Shown here: piece by piece, positions 52,118 through 61,724 of the stretch
Layout: the number at the start of each line of letters is the position of its first letter
Position numbering within the stretch: the stretch's first letter is position 1
Assembly: GCA_964527785.1 (NCBI GenBank)
Contig: CAZGNO010000009.1
Coordinates: 1 to 64,000, forward strand
DNA: 64,000 bases
From: JADJXV01 sp964527785
GTDB lineage: Bacteria; Bacteroidota; Ignavibacteria; Kapaibacteriales; UBA961
Direction: 5' to 3'
The notes under the pieces: generated by a model
Database searches by the model: none
What the model was told of the DNA's origin: nothing
Seen by the model: the letters and a program-made list of their open reading frames with translations, nothing else
Program-made: the position numbers and the translations under genes

Positions 52118-54676
52118 ATGATAAGACTATTTTTTTGTACTGTTTTGGTTCTTTCTGCATTCTCATTTCAAGCACTTGCTCAAACCACCGAAATTCGTGG
52201 AACAGTTGCCGACCAAACAGGGAAGCCGCTTGTAGGTGTTACCGTATTAATCAAGCAACTCGAACGGGGAACACAATCAAAGACAGGAGGTATATTTACG
52301 CTCAGTGCAGTTCCTCAAGGTAAATATATTTTGGAAGCCCGGCTTATCGGCTACGAACCTGCCCGTCAGGAAATAAACGTTTCGGTTACAGAAAAAAATG
52401 AATATAAGTTCTCACTGCGGCAAACTGCCGTTGAAATGAAAAGTGTAGAAGTAACAGCTAGTCGCCGTACGCAGGAACAGTCCGACACCCGAACAAGTAT
52501 TCTGACAATCGAGCCGCGTGATGCCAAATTCAAAGCAGGTGCCGCAGAAGATGTTCTACGTTCACTACAAACTTTACCCGGAGTGGTCGCACCAAATGAC
52601 TTTTCGTCCCAATTGATTATTAGAGGAAGCGGACCTGACCAGAATCTCATTATCATGGATAATATCGAGGTATTTAATCCGTACCGTCTCTACGGATTTG
52701 TTTCGATGTTCAACCCTGAAACGGTAAGCGGGATTACTCTCATGACCGGCGGCTTTCCTGCAAAGTATTCAGATCGCCTCTCGGCAGTTTTAGATATAAC
52801 CAACCGTGTCGGGACAAAAGACCGTACATTCGGCGGTATGGCAAATGTGAGTTTAACAAACGCCAATCTTGTTACTGAAGGGGCACTGCCATTTTGGGAG
52901 GGTTCGTGGATTCTCTCTACCCGCCGTACTTATTACGACTTGATAGCAGGACCGATAGCTAAAGCATCAGGGGCTGTAGACGGTGATATTGCACTCCCTA
53001 ATTTCCGTGATATTCAAGTGAAAATTGCTCTTTCTCCATTTGATAACAGTACATTCTATCTTAACGGCATTTCCAGTCGCGACAACACAGAACTTACAAG
53101 TGGTGCATCCCGCAAGCAAGCAGACAGCATTAGTATTTTCGACAAATCATTCAATGATGTAGCGGGCTTGACATGGGTTTGGTCACCCACTACAAAACTT
53201 GTCAGTACGACCACACTTTCGTACTATCAGAATATGGGTGCTAATAATTTCGGGGGCGAAGGTGGCAGCAATGCACTCTTTGGCGATTCAGTCACACGTG
53301 AAAGTTTAGAGAAAATACAGGATTCGTTGAAAAAATTGGGTTTGGAAGTTCCTACTCTTTACAGTGTAGAGGGTAGCACAAGTTTTAATTTCAAGAAAAC
53401 TTCGTTCAAGTCAGACTTAAGTTGGAATATCACACCGGAGCATCTTATCGAGGTGGGCGGTGCTGTAGATTTCATTACAACGGGAGTTGATTTTGAGATA
53501 ATTTTCGACCCGCGGCTAAAGGCACTTCGTGCCTCCAATCCACGAATCGCCGCTCTGCCGGAGTCGTTTGGAACATCTATAGATTACCTGCGGACAAACG
53601 TCTATCTACAGGACAACATTAAAATTACAAAAGATTTTACCTTCCAACCCGGATTGCGTCTTGACCGTTTTGAAATTATTAACCGCACCTATATTTCTCC
53701 GCGGATCTCGGCATCGTATGCCCTTGACCCGACAACAACTCTGCGTGGTGCATGGGGAATGTACTATCAATCTCCCGGCTACGAAAAACTATTCGACCGA
53801 CAGGTTTTTCTCGACTTGACCACATCGGCTGTACAATCGCTCAAAGCTGAGAAGGCAGTACATTATATTCTTGGTTTGGAGCGTATGCTTACACCCGAAT
53901 GGCAAGTTCGTGTGGAGGGATATTATAAAGATTTTAGCGATTTGATTCTTCAGGAAAAGTTACAGGGGACAAATTACCGCACAGAGCGCATTGAAGGAAA
54001 AGATATTACCCAGCGTGAGGGATGGACTGCCCCAATTGCATTTGAAGGTGATTCGATAACCGCAACACCAGTTAATAATGCTACTGGCAATGCATATGGT
54101 GTTGAATTTTTCTTACAGAAAATGCAATCAGTGGGTGACAACCAGTTCTATGGTTGGGTATCATACTCGTATGGATTTGCAAACCGGTACCGAGACGGGT
54201 TTACCATTCCATTTAATTTCGACCGTCGTCATAATTTTAGCATAACCGGCGGATGGAAGGCAAATTCATGGCTGGATATTAATTTTACGTGGAGCTATGG
54301 TACAGGTTTCCCATGGACAAAACCGGTTGGGGTAAAGCCGCGCATTATCCAAGAAAAAGACACTCTTACAGGACAGAATGTTGCTAAAATTGATGAAGAT
54401 TGGCGCGGAGTGGTGTTTGCAATAGACAGAGGCGGTGACGAAAACCTCAACAAAGCACGGCTGCCTGAATACCACCGTCTGGATATTCGCGGCACTACCT
54501 ACGCTGATTGGTTTGGTTGGAAATGGAGTTTTTATCTGGATATTATCAACGTCTATAACCGCAAGAACATCCTCTCGGAAAATTACCGTGTGAACCGCGA
54601 GACGCTGGAAATAGCAACTTCTCAAACAGCTATGCTCCCGATTTTGCCGACCATCGGGTTTAGTGTGAAGTTTTGA
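52118..54676 (+). CDS. TonB-dependent receptor with carboxypeptidase-like N-domain
   Basis: Outer-membrane import receptor of 852 residues. The signal peptide is 1-22 (ending QALAQ). A carboxypeptidase-regulatory-like domain (about 24-105: EIRGTVADQTGKPLVGVTVL) precedes the plug (about 115-240; FKAGAAEDVLRSLQTLPGVV, QLIIRGSGPDQNLIIMDNIE, then GGFPAKYSDRLSAVLDI), and the C-terminal barrel ends in VKF. It resembles the SusC-like receptors in its N-domain, but no SusD partner gene is adjacent. The barrel has aromatic-rich strands such as RRTYYDLI and NFTWSYGTGFPWTKPV. The ligand is unknown. A sensor kinase gene follows 189 bases downstream on the same strand. Confidence 0.93.
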   Translation: MIRLFFCTVLVLSAFSFQALAQTTEIRGTVADQTGKPLVGVTVLIKQLERGTQSKTGGIFTLSAVPQGKYILEARLIGYEPARQEINVSVTEKNEYKFSLRQTAVEMKSVEVTASRRTQEQSDTRTSILTIEPRDAKFKAGAAEDVLRSLQTLPGVVAPNDFSSQLIIRGSGPDQNLIIMDNIEVFNPYRLYGFVSMFNPETVSGITLMTGGFPAKYSDRLSAVLDITNRVGTKDRTFGGMANVSLTNANLVTEGALPFWEGSWILSTRRTYYDLIAGPIAKASGAVDGDIALPNFRDIQVKIALSPFDNSTFYLNGISSRDNTELTSGASRKQADSISIFDKSFNDVAGLTWVWSPTTKLVSTTTLSYYQNMGANNFGGEGGSNALFGDSVTRESLEKIQDSLKKLGLEVPTLYSVEGSTSFNFKKTSFKSDLSWNITPEHLIEVGGAVDFITTGVDFEIIFDPRLKALRASNPRIAALPESFGTSIDYLRTNVYLQDNIKITKDFTFQPGLRLDRFEIINRTYISPRISASYALDPTTTLRGAWGMYYQSPGYEKLFDRQVFLDLTTSAVQSLKAEKAVHYILGLERMLTPEWQVRVEGYYKDFSDLILQEKLQGTNYRTERIEGKDITQREGWTAPIAFEGDSITATPVNNATGNAYGVEFFLQKMQSVGDNQFYGWVSYSYGFANRYRDGFTIPFNFDRRHNFSITGGWKANSWLDINFTWSYGTGFPWTKPVGVKPRIIQEKDTLTGQNVAKIDEDWRGVVFAIDRGGDENLNKARLPEYHRLDIRGTTYADWFGWKWSFYLDIINVYNRKNILSENYRVNRETLEIATSQTAMLPILPTIGFSVKF

Positions 54677-54865
54677 ATTACATAACGCCACGATAAATTT
54701 CAATAATTAAATAAATATCTTAGGTCAGGTAAACTTCTAACCGTCTCGTTCTGCTTTGAGTATTATTTTTTAACAACATTCACTGCGTCCGACTCAAAGA
54801 TTGTATATTTGAGGAATTAAATAGCTTACCAGCGTTTGCTTTCTGTCTAACTGCAACAACTGTCA

Positions 54866-55942
54866 ATGAACATTCCACTGCCTCCCGGTTCTGACCAATT
54901 TACGCGAAAATTTTTTGTGCTTTGCCTAACAGTTGTAGCAATTGTTTCGGGGGCAATTACTGCACTTCTGGTACCTATGGCAATATCGTCAAATTGGTGG
55001 ATATGGTTATTTATACTTATTGCAGCTTTGTATTCTCTAATTATAGGAGCAGCTGCCGCATGGAAAAAAATTCTTGCTAAATACATTATTCAACCATTTG
55101 CACAAATTGCAGAATCTGCTCGGTTGGTCTCCGGCGGTGTAACTTCTGCTCGAGTTCCACTTGAGTCTATGCCGTCCGCAGAAGCATATCTGGCAGCCGA
55201 AGCAGTTAATACACTTGCCGATAAAGCCGGAAAGGATATTGCTGAGATGAAAAAACTGGAGCGTGTACGTTCTGAATTTTTAGGGAATGTTTCCCATGAA
55301 CTTCGAACACCGATTTTTTCTATTCAAGGATATTTGGAAACGCTTCTCGAAGGTGCATTAGATGACCCCGAAGTCAGTCAACGATTTGTAGAGCGAGCCC
55401 ACCAAAATACCAAACGATTAAATATCCTACTGTCTGATTTGATTGATATTTCTAAGATAGAATCCGGAGAAATGCGTCTGAGTTTTCGCTACTTTAACCT
55501 GTGTGATGTTGTACGTGAGACAGTTAGTTCACTTGAAATTCAAGCTGCACAATCAGAAATAACTCTAACAACAAGCGGGGTAAACGGTAATGAAATTATG
55601 GTATACGGTGATAAAGAACGTTTAGCACAAGTCATGCTGAATATTCTTCAAAATGCAATTAAATATAATCGCCCGGAAGGAAACGTTACCATAAAAATTG
55701 AGGTACATCCGCAAGAAGTTACAGTGAGAATCCGTGATACGGGAATCGGAATACCACCAACCGATAAAACCAGAATCTTCGAGCGCTTTTACAGAGTAGA
55801 CAAGGATCGTTCGAGAAGTGTAGGAGGGACAGGGCTAGGTTTAGCAATTGTTAAACACATTTTGGAAGCACATCAAGCTCCTTTTGGCGTAGAAAGTGAA
55901 GTAGGGGTAGGAACGGAAATATGGTTTATACTAAAGCGATAA
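54866..55942 (+). CDS. PhoR-like sensor histidine kinase
   Basis: A 358-residue membrane kinase with two closely spaced membrane helices (about 16-38 and 44-68) and almost no periplasmic loop, so it probably senses within or near the membrane. A HAMP-like linker (about 69-125) is followed by HisKA with His144 (FLGNVSHELRTPIF) and a HATPase (LNILQNAIKYNRPEG, IRDTGIGIPP, GGTGLGLAIVKHIL). The HisKA domain is of the PhoR/ResE type. No response regulator lies alongside. The TonB-receptor gene is 189 bases upstream, and a possible link is only positional. Confidence 0.92.
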   Translation: MNIPLPPGSDQFTRKFFVLCLTVVAIVSGAITALLVPMAISSNWWIWLFILIAALYSLIIGAAAAWKKILAKYIIQPFAQIAESARLVSGGVTSARVPLESMPSAEAYLAAEAVNTLADKAGKDIAEMKKLERVRSEFLGNVSHELRTPIFSIQGYLETLLEGALDDPEVSQRFVERAHQNTKRLNILLSDLIDISKIESGEMRLSFRYFNLCDVVRETVSSLEIQAAQSEITLTTSGVNGNEIMVYGDKERLAQVMLNILQNAIKYNRPEGNVTIKIEVHPQEVTVRIRDTGIGIPPTDKTRIFERFYRVDKDRSRSVGGTGLGLAIVKHILEAHQAPFGVESEVGVGTEIWFILKR

Positions 55943-55994
55943 TTTAAAGTAAAGTATAGAGCATTTAGGAGGTGTCACTAGTGCAAGCCCAAAG

Positions 55995-56046
55995 TTATCC
56001 ACAGCCACGATACGGTTATCCACATTAAAACCCATAGTTATTAACA
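55995..56046. promoter_or_regulatory. Cluster of DnaA-box sequences
   Basis: TTATCCACA, the consensus DnaA box, occurs at 55995-56003 and 56016-56024 in the same orientation, and a one-mismatch version, TTATTAACA, at 56038-56046. The starts are 21 and 22 bases apart, about two helical turns. They lie in the 174-base gap between a kinase gene and the convergent DUF1460 gene. Origin, DnaA-titration or chance are all open. Confidence 0.5.
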
Positions 56047-56116
56047 ATTACGTTGAATTTCAATTGTTTTCAAGAAGTTTCATGTACCTGTTAGTCCTAC
56101 GGCAGTAGATTCATAT

Positions 56117-57010
56117 TCAGACCTCTAGAGGACGTAGTACGGTTATACCAATATGTGAAGTAACAGTCTTCAGATAGGATGAAATTGTTTTATCAAGAAA
56201 TACTCGTTTTCTTGCAATCGAGGCATGAAGCAAGCGGAGTTTGCCACGCTCATCACGGTAGGCAAGCCCGGTGTGAGCATAATCAAGCCCCTCTTTATTA
56301 GTAGCAATTGCAATTATATCTCCCGTTTGTAGCTTCGATTCAATTTCACGCACGTTTTCTTTTGGGATATAATAATATTTCTGAGCGTTTATATCAAGCT
56401 CTGTCTGAGCAATTTCCGGTATAAGCGTAGAATCTGCAGCCATCGGTGCATAGTATTGAGGATGTGACGACATAAATGAAACTTTCACAGGAAATTCTAT
56501 TCCCCCCAATTCTTGGGTAATATCCCTCACCACTTTTTTCTTAACATTATTGGAAATCCAATCGGCTGTGTAATGCAGTCGTGAGGTGTAGCCGTCCAGT
56601 TTTCCGTCCCGGTAACGAGTTCGGGTAATTTCTTTTACTAAGCTATCAAACACCGGATCGGGTATCTTGGAAATACGGGCAATACCAAGAACATTCTCAA
56701 AAAAAGTCACACAGTCCAAACCTGTTAAATCAATTCTACACGCTTCTGATTCTCCTTCGAGTGTACCGCCTACATAAGCAGTACCTAAAAGCAACATACC
56801 GATTTTCCCCATTCGCTCTCCAATAGGCAGTTTATCTATCCCCGATGCTTTTAAATGGCTGATAATATGGTCGAAAATATACCACGAGGTAGCTTCTTTG
56901 TCGGTATTATCCTGAACGCTGCTAAGCAATTTTTTGGTCTGCTCCAAAATTGCTTCTGTAGGAATGAAGGGAATTACTGCGCAAAACTTTAGGAAATCAC
57001 GTCTTATCAT
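56117..57010 (-). CDS. DUF1460 (amidase-like, NlpC/P60-type fold) exported protein
   Basis: Predicted exported hydrolase of the DUF1460 family, described as N-acetylmuramoyl-L-alanine amidase-like with a papain/NlpC-type fold. I use the ATG at 57010 (297 residues); the in-frame upstream codon is TTG. The N-terminus IRRDFLKFCAVIPFIP has the RRxFLK pattern of a twin-arginine signal. The catalytic candidates are Cys in GLDCVTFFEN (about residue 98) and His in YAHTGLAYRD (about 263). Motifs ARISKIPDP and GYTSRLHYTADWISNN are also conserved in the family. It stands alone between the DnaA-box cluster and the divergent propeller gene. A cell-wall role is inferred. Confidence 0.88.
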   Translation of the reverse strand: MIRRDFLKFCAVIPFIPTEAILEQTKKLLSSVQDNTDKEATSWYIFDHIISHLKASGIDKLPIGERMGKIGMLLLGTAYVGGTLEGESEACRIDLTGLDCVTFFENVLGIARISKIPDPVFDSLVKEITRTRYRDGKLDGYTSRLHYTADWISNNVKKKVVRDITQELGGIEFPVKVSFMSSHPQYYAPMAADSTLIPEIAQTELDINAQKYYYIPKENVREIESKLQTGDIIAIATNKEGLDYAHTGLAYRDERGKLRLLHASIARKRVFLDKTISSYLKTVTSHIGITVLRPLEV

Positions 57011-57296
57011 AGGAAATTCGATTTTTTTAGTGGGAACGAACAAGAAATAACCAACACCGATTTTCGGAGCGCACTTTTTGTACCAAAATACATTAAAACT
57101 GTGAAATTTTCATCACACTTTTTTAGTAGGAAAGACACCGACATAGTGTTTTAAAAATAGAACTATACAAACCTAAAATTTCTCGTATTTTTGCAAGTGC
57201 TTTTTATTCAAATAATGTAACTATTATAGTACTACACTGATTGTTTGCAAATAATTGCTAAAATTATTTATTATATCCATTACGAAGGAATCAATT

Positions 57297-60200
57297 ATGA
57301 AAATTCATTATACTTTTTTCTTGATTTTGTGTTCGATACTTACAATTTCCCCTGCGATTGCCCAACCGCCTACACTTTGGGAATCACGCGGGGTAGGTGG
57401 CGGAGGAGCTATGTTTGCTCCAAGTATCAACCCGGCAAATGATAATGAGTTCTATGCGGGCTGTGATATGAGTGAGCTTTTCCATTCTACCGACTTCGGC
57501 AAATCATATTCAGTCCTTAATTTTAAACAAATCAACGGTGGTCACAACTCAATCGTAAGATTTACATCAACTCAAGGACTCCTCTATACTATCAGCTACA
57601 AACTCAATGGAAGTTCCGATCAGGTAGTACCCGTAAAAAGCACTGACAATGGCGTAACGTGGAAAAATCTATCCGGTAATCCCGATGCCTCGGAGGAGAC
57701 ATTCACTATTAATGTTGATTACAATAATCCCGAACGGGTCATTATCTCATACTACGGTGAAGTCCATATTTCTCTCAATGGTGGCACCACTTTCGCAAAA
57801 ATCCATAGTGCTGCAAATAATGGGGTGGGGGTAGTTGTCGGCGGTGTGTTTTTTGATGGCAATGCAATCTATATAGGTACAAACGATGGTTTGTTGGTAT
57901 CCAAAAACGGCGGGCAAACATTTGCAATTGAATCAATTACCGGAATCGGGGCAGGTGAAGCAATTTGGTCATTCGCAGGAGCAAAGCAAAATGGTACGAC
58001 AAGATTTTTCTGTTTGACAGGAGAAGCTACAAATATGTATGTAGGGATGCCGGGCAGTGATTACGACGGTTTCCTCAAAGGAATTTACGTTCTCGACTAT
58101 AGTACGGGAAATTGGACCAAAAAAATGAACGGAATTGTCATTGGGACGGATAATCTTATGTTTGTCGGTATGGCACAAAATGATGTTTCCACCTGTTACT
58201 TAGCCGGAAGTGCGTCGAGTGCGCCGGATATTATGAAAACTACCAACGGTGGTGATTCATGGACAAGAACATTCCTCGGAACAAATAATCAGAATATCAT
58301 AAGCGGGTGGAGCGGTGACGGCGGTGACCGTGCATGGAGTTACGGAGAGTGCGCATTTGGATTTGCAGTAGCACCAAATAACTCTCAAAAGCTAATGTTT
58401 GGTGACTTTGGATTTCTCCATACGTCCACCAATGCCGGTATGACATGGCAGCAAGCATACGTAGAAGCAAGCACGGAAAACCCCGCAGGAACAAAAACAC
58501 CGACAGGCAAACTGTACAAAAGCATAGGACTGGAAAATACAACCTGCTGGCAAGTAGCATGGAGTGATGCAAATACAATGTTCTCCTGCTTTTCGGATAT
58601 TAAAGGGGTTCGCAGTACCGATGGTGGAAACTCATGGGGATTCAACTATACCGGTCACGGCGCGAACTCTATGTACCGTATTGCCAAATCACCAAACGGA
58701 ACCCTTTATGCCGGTACTAGCAATATCCATGATATATACCAAAGTACCCGGCTGGCAGATGCCCAACTCAATGCCAATGATTCCTATGGGAAAGTGATTT
58801 ACTCAACCGATAACGGGTCATCGTGGAAAGATATTAGAAATTTTGCCCATCCGGTCTTTTGGGTGGTTCTCGACCCGAATAATGCGAATACTCTCTATGC
58901 AAGCGTTATCCATTCTACACAAGGCGGAATTTACGTTACTAGAAATCTTCAAGACGGTGGAAGTGCGACATGGACGAAACTTCCTACGCCTCCACGAACA
59001 GAAGGACACCCAGCTTCGATAGCAGTTCTGAATGACGGGCAGGTGGTTTGTACATTTTCAGGTCGCCGTGCTCCAAGCTTTACGGCAAGCTCAGGGTGCT
59101 TTCTCTATAACCCGACTAGTAACTCATGGACAGATGTTTCGGATAATGGAATGAAATACTGGACAAAAGACATTGTGATTGATCCTAATGATCCAACACA
59201 AAATACCTGGTTGGTCGGAGTTTTCGGCGGATGGGGAGTTACCGCATCAGTCGGTGTAGGCGGATTGTATCGAACAACTAATCGCGGACAATCATGGACA
59301 CGAATCTGGAATTCCGACCGCGTTACAAGCTGCACGTTCAATCCTGCGAAACCGACCGAATTATATGTTACTACGGAAGTGGAGGGATTGTGGTATTCAG
59401 ATAATGCGGTTGCACAAACTCCTACATTCTCACTTGTTACGAGCTACCCGTTTCGCCAGCCGGAGCGTGTTTTCTTCAATCCGTTCAAACAGGATGAAAT
59501 CTGGGTGACGAGTTTCGGGCATGGGATGCGAGTCGGCAATATCGGTTCTAAACCTTTGCTTGCTGCTCCCAATCTCATTTCACCAAATGATAAAGCAACA
59601 ATAGTTTCTGCAAAAGGAAAACTGCAATGGGAAACGGTACCAGATGCAGATACATATTATATAGCATTATCGGACAATCCGAATTTTACCAATAGTTTTC
59701 TAACTGATAACCGGACATCAACAAATTCGATAGACTATAACCTAAGTCCCTCTACTATGTATTATTGGAAAGTAAAAGGGAGTAAACTACAAACTCAAGA
59801 TGGCAATTGGTCGGCTGTATGGAGCTTTACTACCGAGGCAGACAAACCGTTGATTCCCGAAACTGCCAAACTTTCTCAGCCGAAAGACAAGTCAGTTAAA
59901 ATTCCTACAAGTACAATTCTGAGATGGGATACATCAGCTAATGCAAAAAACTATCGTCTGCAAGTATCAACAGTTGCTGATTTTTCTACAACTATTTTTG
60001 ACCAAGCGGACAGTTCATCGTTTCGGGAAGTGAGCGGACTTGCTCATAGTACGACTTACTATTGGCGTGTTCAGGCGACTAACTCAGCCGGTTCAGCTGC
60101 TTGGAGCGAGGCGTGGAGTTTTACAACGGACGCTGCAACTTCCGTTGAATTTGGAAATCATCAAGAAGAAATTGCGTTGCAAATTGTCCCAAGTCCAATT

Positions 60201-60419
60201 ACATTTTCAGGGGTAATTAATTACACCCTGCCGTCGCGCTTTGCAGTTTCAATAATTGTAACTGATGCACTCGGACGCATAACTCAGCTGCAAAACAGTA
60301 AGGAGCTTGATGCGGGGAGCTATTCCTTCAATCTTCCTGAACTTTCAAGCGGGGTGTATCAAATTCGACTGCAATACGGTAATTTTGTGAAAACTGTACC
60401 GTTTTGTGTAATGAAATAG
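57297..60419 (+). CDS. Secreted sortilin/BNR-type beta-propeller protein with type IX sorting domain
   Basis: A 1040-residue exported protein. I use the ATG at 57297 (MKIHYTFFLILCSILTISPA), with AAGGA upstream, as it starts a signal peptide; an earlier ATG at 57255 would shift it. Residues about 25-770 are two VPS10/sortilin-type propellers with Asp-box-like motifs (STDNGVTWKNL, TTNGGDSWTRT, STDGGNSWGFN). The architecture is that of xyloglucan-active GH74 enzymes and of cell-surface propellers, but I cannot see the GH74 catalytic aspartates with confidence. Two Fn3-like domains (about 775-960; WETVPDADTYYIALSDNPNF and the SAVWSFTT ends) precede a por sorting domain (about 970-1040). A glucan-degrading role is possible but unproven. 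Confidence 0.85.
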   Translation: MKIHYTFFLILCSILTISPAIAQPPTLWESRGVGGGGAMFAPSINPANDNEFYAGCDMSELFHSTDFGKSYSVLNFKQINGGHNSIVRFTSTQGLLYTISYKLNGSSDQVVPVKSTDNGVTWKNLSGNPDASEETFTINVDYNNPERVIISYYGEVHISLNGGTTFAKIHSAANNGVGVVVGGVFFDGNAIYIGTNDGLLVSKNGGQTFAIESITGIGAGEAIWSFAGAKQNGTTRFFCLTGEATNMYVGMPGSDYDGFLKGIYVLDYSTGNWTKKMNGIVIGTDNLMFVGMAQNDVSTCYLAGSASSAPDIMKTTNGGDSWTRTFLGTNNQNIISGWSGDGGDRAWSYGECAFGFAVAPNNSQKLMFGDFGFLHTSTNAGMTWQQAYVEASTENPAGTKTPTGKLYKSIGLENTTCWQVAWSDANTMFSCFSDIKGVRSTDGGNSWGFNYTGHGANSMYRIAKSPNGTLYAGTSNIHDIYQSTRLADAQLNANDSYGKVIYSTDNGSSWKDIRNFAHPVFWVVLDPNNANTLYASVIHSTQGGIYVTRNLQDGGSATWTKLPTPPRTEGHPASIAVLNDGQVVCTFSGRRAPSFTASSGCFLYNPTSNSWTDVSDNGMKYWTKDIVIDPNDPTQNTWLVGVFGGWGVTASVGVGGLYRTTNRGQSWTRIWNSDRVTSCTFNPAKPTELYVTTEVEGLWYSDNAVAQTPTFSLVTSYPFRQPERVFFNPFKQDEIWVTSFGHGMRVGNIGSKPLLAAPNLISPNDKATIVSAKGKLQWETVPDADTYYIALSDNPNFTNSFLTDNRTSTNSIDYNLSPSTMYYWKVKGSKLQTQDGNWSAVWSFTTEADKPLIPETAKLSQPKDKSVKIPTSTILRWDTSANAKNYRLQVSTVADFSTTIFDQADSSSFREVSGLAHSTTYYWRVQATNSAGSAAWSEAWSFTTDAATSVEFGNHQEEIALQIVPSPITFSGVINYTLPSRFAVSIIVTDALGRITQLQNSKELDAGSYSFNLPELSSGVYQIRLQYGNFVKTVPFCVMK

Positions 60420-60481
60420 AGATGGTAATCGTCTAGATTTTATCGTCTGAGGCAACCTCTACTTATTGGACTATATCATCT

Positions 60482-61705
60482 ATGACAATTCTCCATACAG
60501 CCGACTGGCATCTTGGGCAAAATTTTAATGAACGCGACCGAAGGGATGAACATCAGCACTTTCTTTCTTGGCTTGTGGGTATTATCCGCGAGCGGAAGGT
60601 GGATGCAGTTATTCATGCGGGAGATGTTTTCGATGTTTTTTCCCCGCCGAAGTATGCAGAGGAAATGTACTATAATTTTCTTCGTGAAATGGTGCGTTCA
60701 GATTGTAGTAATATCATTATTACAGGTGGGAACCATGACTCACCTGCAACGTTAAACGCACCGGCAAAACTTCTCAAATCGCTCAATATCCATATTGTAG
60801 GCGGTGCAACCGATAGTATCTCTGATGAAATTATAGAGCTTATAAATGCAGAAGGGGAAGTCATAGGAGCAGTTGCTGCCGTGCCGTTTTTACGGGATAA
60901 GGATTTGCTGCAAACCTTTGTTTCGGGCGAAAGCTATGATGAACGTACCAAACGGATTGTGGATGGGATACGCATTCATTACCGGAATGCTTGCGATGCA
61001 ATTCTCCCATATAAACAACGTGGACTCCCTGTTATTGCCACCGGGCATTTATTCGCTGCCGGTGGTGCTACTTCCGACAGCGAAAAGGATATTCATATTG
61101 GCAATCTTGGTCAAATTGGTGCTGAAATTTTCCCTGCTGAGTTTGATTATATTGCATTAGGTCATCTCCACCGTCCTCAAATAGTAAACAAGCAGTCAGG
61201 AATCCGATATTCGGGTTCTCCGATACCGCTTAGCTTCAGTGAAATAACCGACAAGAAGCAAATCGTGCTTGTAGAATTTACTCCAAATCAAGCACCGGTA
61301 ATTGAAAGTATTGAAATTCCAAAACTACGACGACTTATTCGCTTCCAAGGTGATTTTGAAACAATAGCTTCCACGATTTCTGAATTTTCAACTAACGAAG
61401 GTGAGCTTCCTGCGTGGGCGGAGGTTGTTATTGAGCTTGATAGCGTCAATCCCGATATGGACAGGCAGGTACGAGAGCTTGCTGCGGGAAATCTTCATCT
61501 TGAAATATTCAAAGTCAAACCAAAATATTCCGATAGCTTTCTTTCGATAACAGAACTTTCGGAAAACACACCAGATCTCGACGACCTGAAGCCAACGGAG
61601 GTTTTCACAAAAAAGATGGAAAGTCTCGGAATAAGTGAAAACCTCGAATTAATCGAAACGTTCCGTGAGCTTCTTGACCTTAAACACCAACAGGAAATTA
61701 TCTGA
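60482..61705 (+). CDS. sbcD: Exonuclease subunit SbcD (Mre11-like)
   Basis: Mn-dependent nuclease subunit of the SbcCD complex, which cuts DNA hairpins and processes ends. The 407 residues keep the phosphodiesterase motifs in order: HTADWHLGQ (4-12), HAGDVFD (46-52), GGNHDSPAT (81-89), TGHLFAAG, and GHLHRPQ (about 232-238). Motif His10 and the two Asp/His of metal binding are present. The C-terminal region (about 280-407) is the capping/SbcC-binding part. The stop codon is 19 bases before the sbcC ATG, so the two are one operon, the usual arrangement. Confidence 0.96.
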   Translation: MTILHTADWHLGQNFNERDRRDEHQHFLSWLVGIIRERKVDAVIHAGDVFDVFSPPKYAEEMYYNFLREMVRSDCSNIIITGGNHDSPATLNAPAKLLKSLNIHIVGGATDSISDEIIELINAEGEVIGAVAAVPFLRDKDLLQTFVSGESYDERTKRIVDGIRIHYRNACDAILPYKQRGLPVIATGHLFAAGGATSDSEKDIHIGNLGQIGAEIFPAEFDYIALGHLHRPQIVNKQSGIRYSGSPIPLSFSEITDKKQIVLVEFTPNQAPVIESIEIPKLRRLIRFQGDFETIASTISEFSTNEGELPAWAEVVIELDSVNPDMDRQVRELAAGNLHLEIFKVKPKYSDSFLSITELSENTPDLDDLKPTEVFTKKMESLGISENLELIETFRELLDLKHQQEII

Positions 61706-61724
61706 CCAATCTCAATACCTTTCT

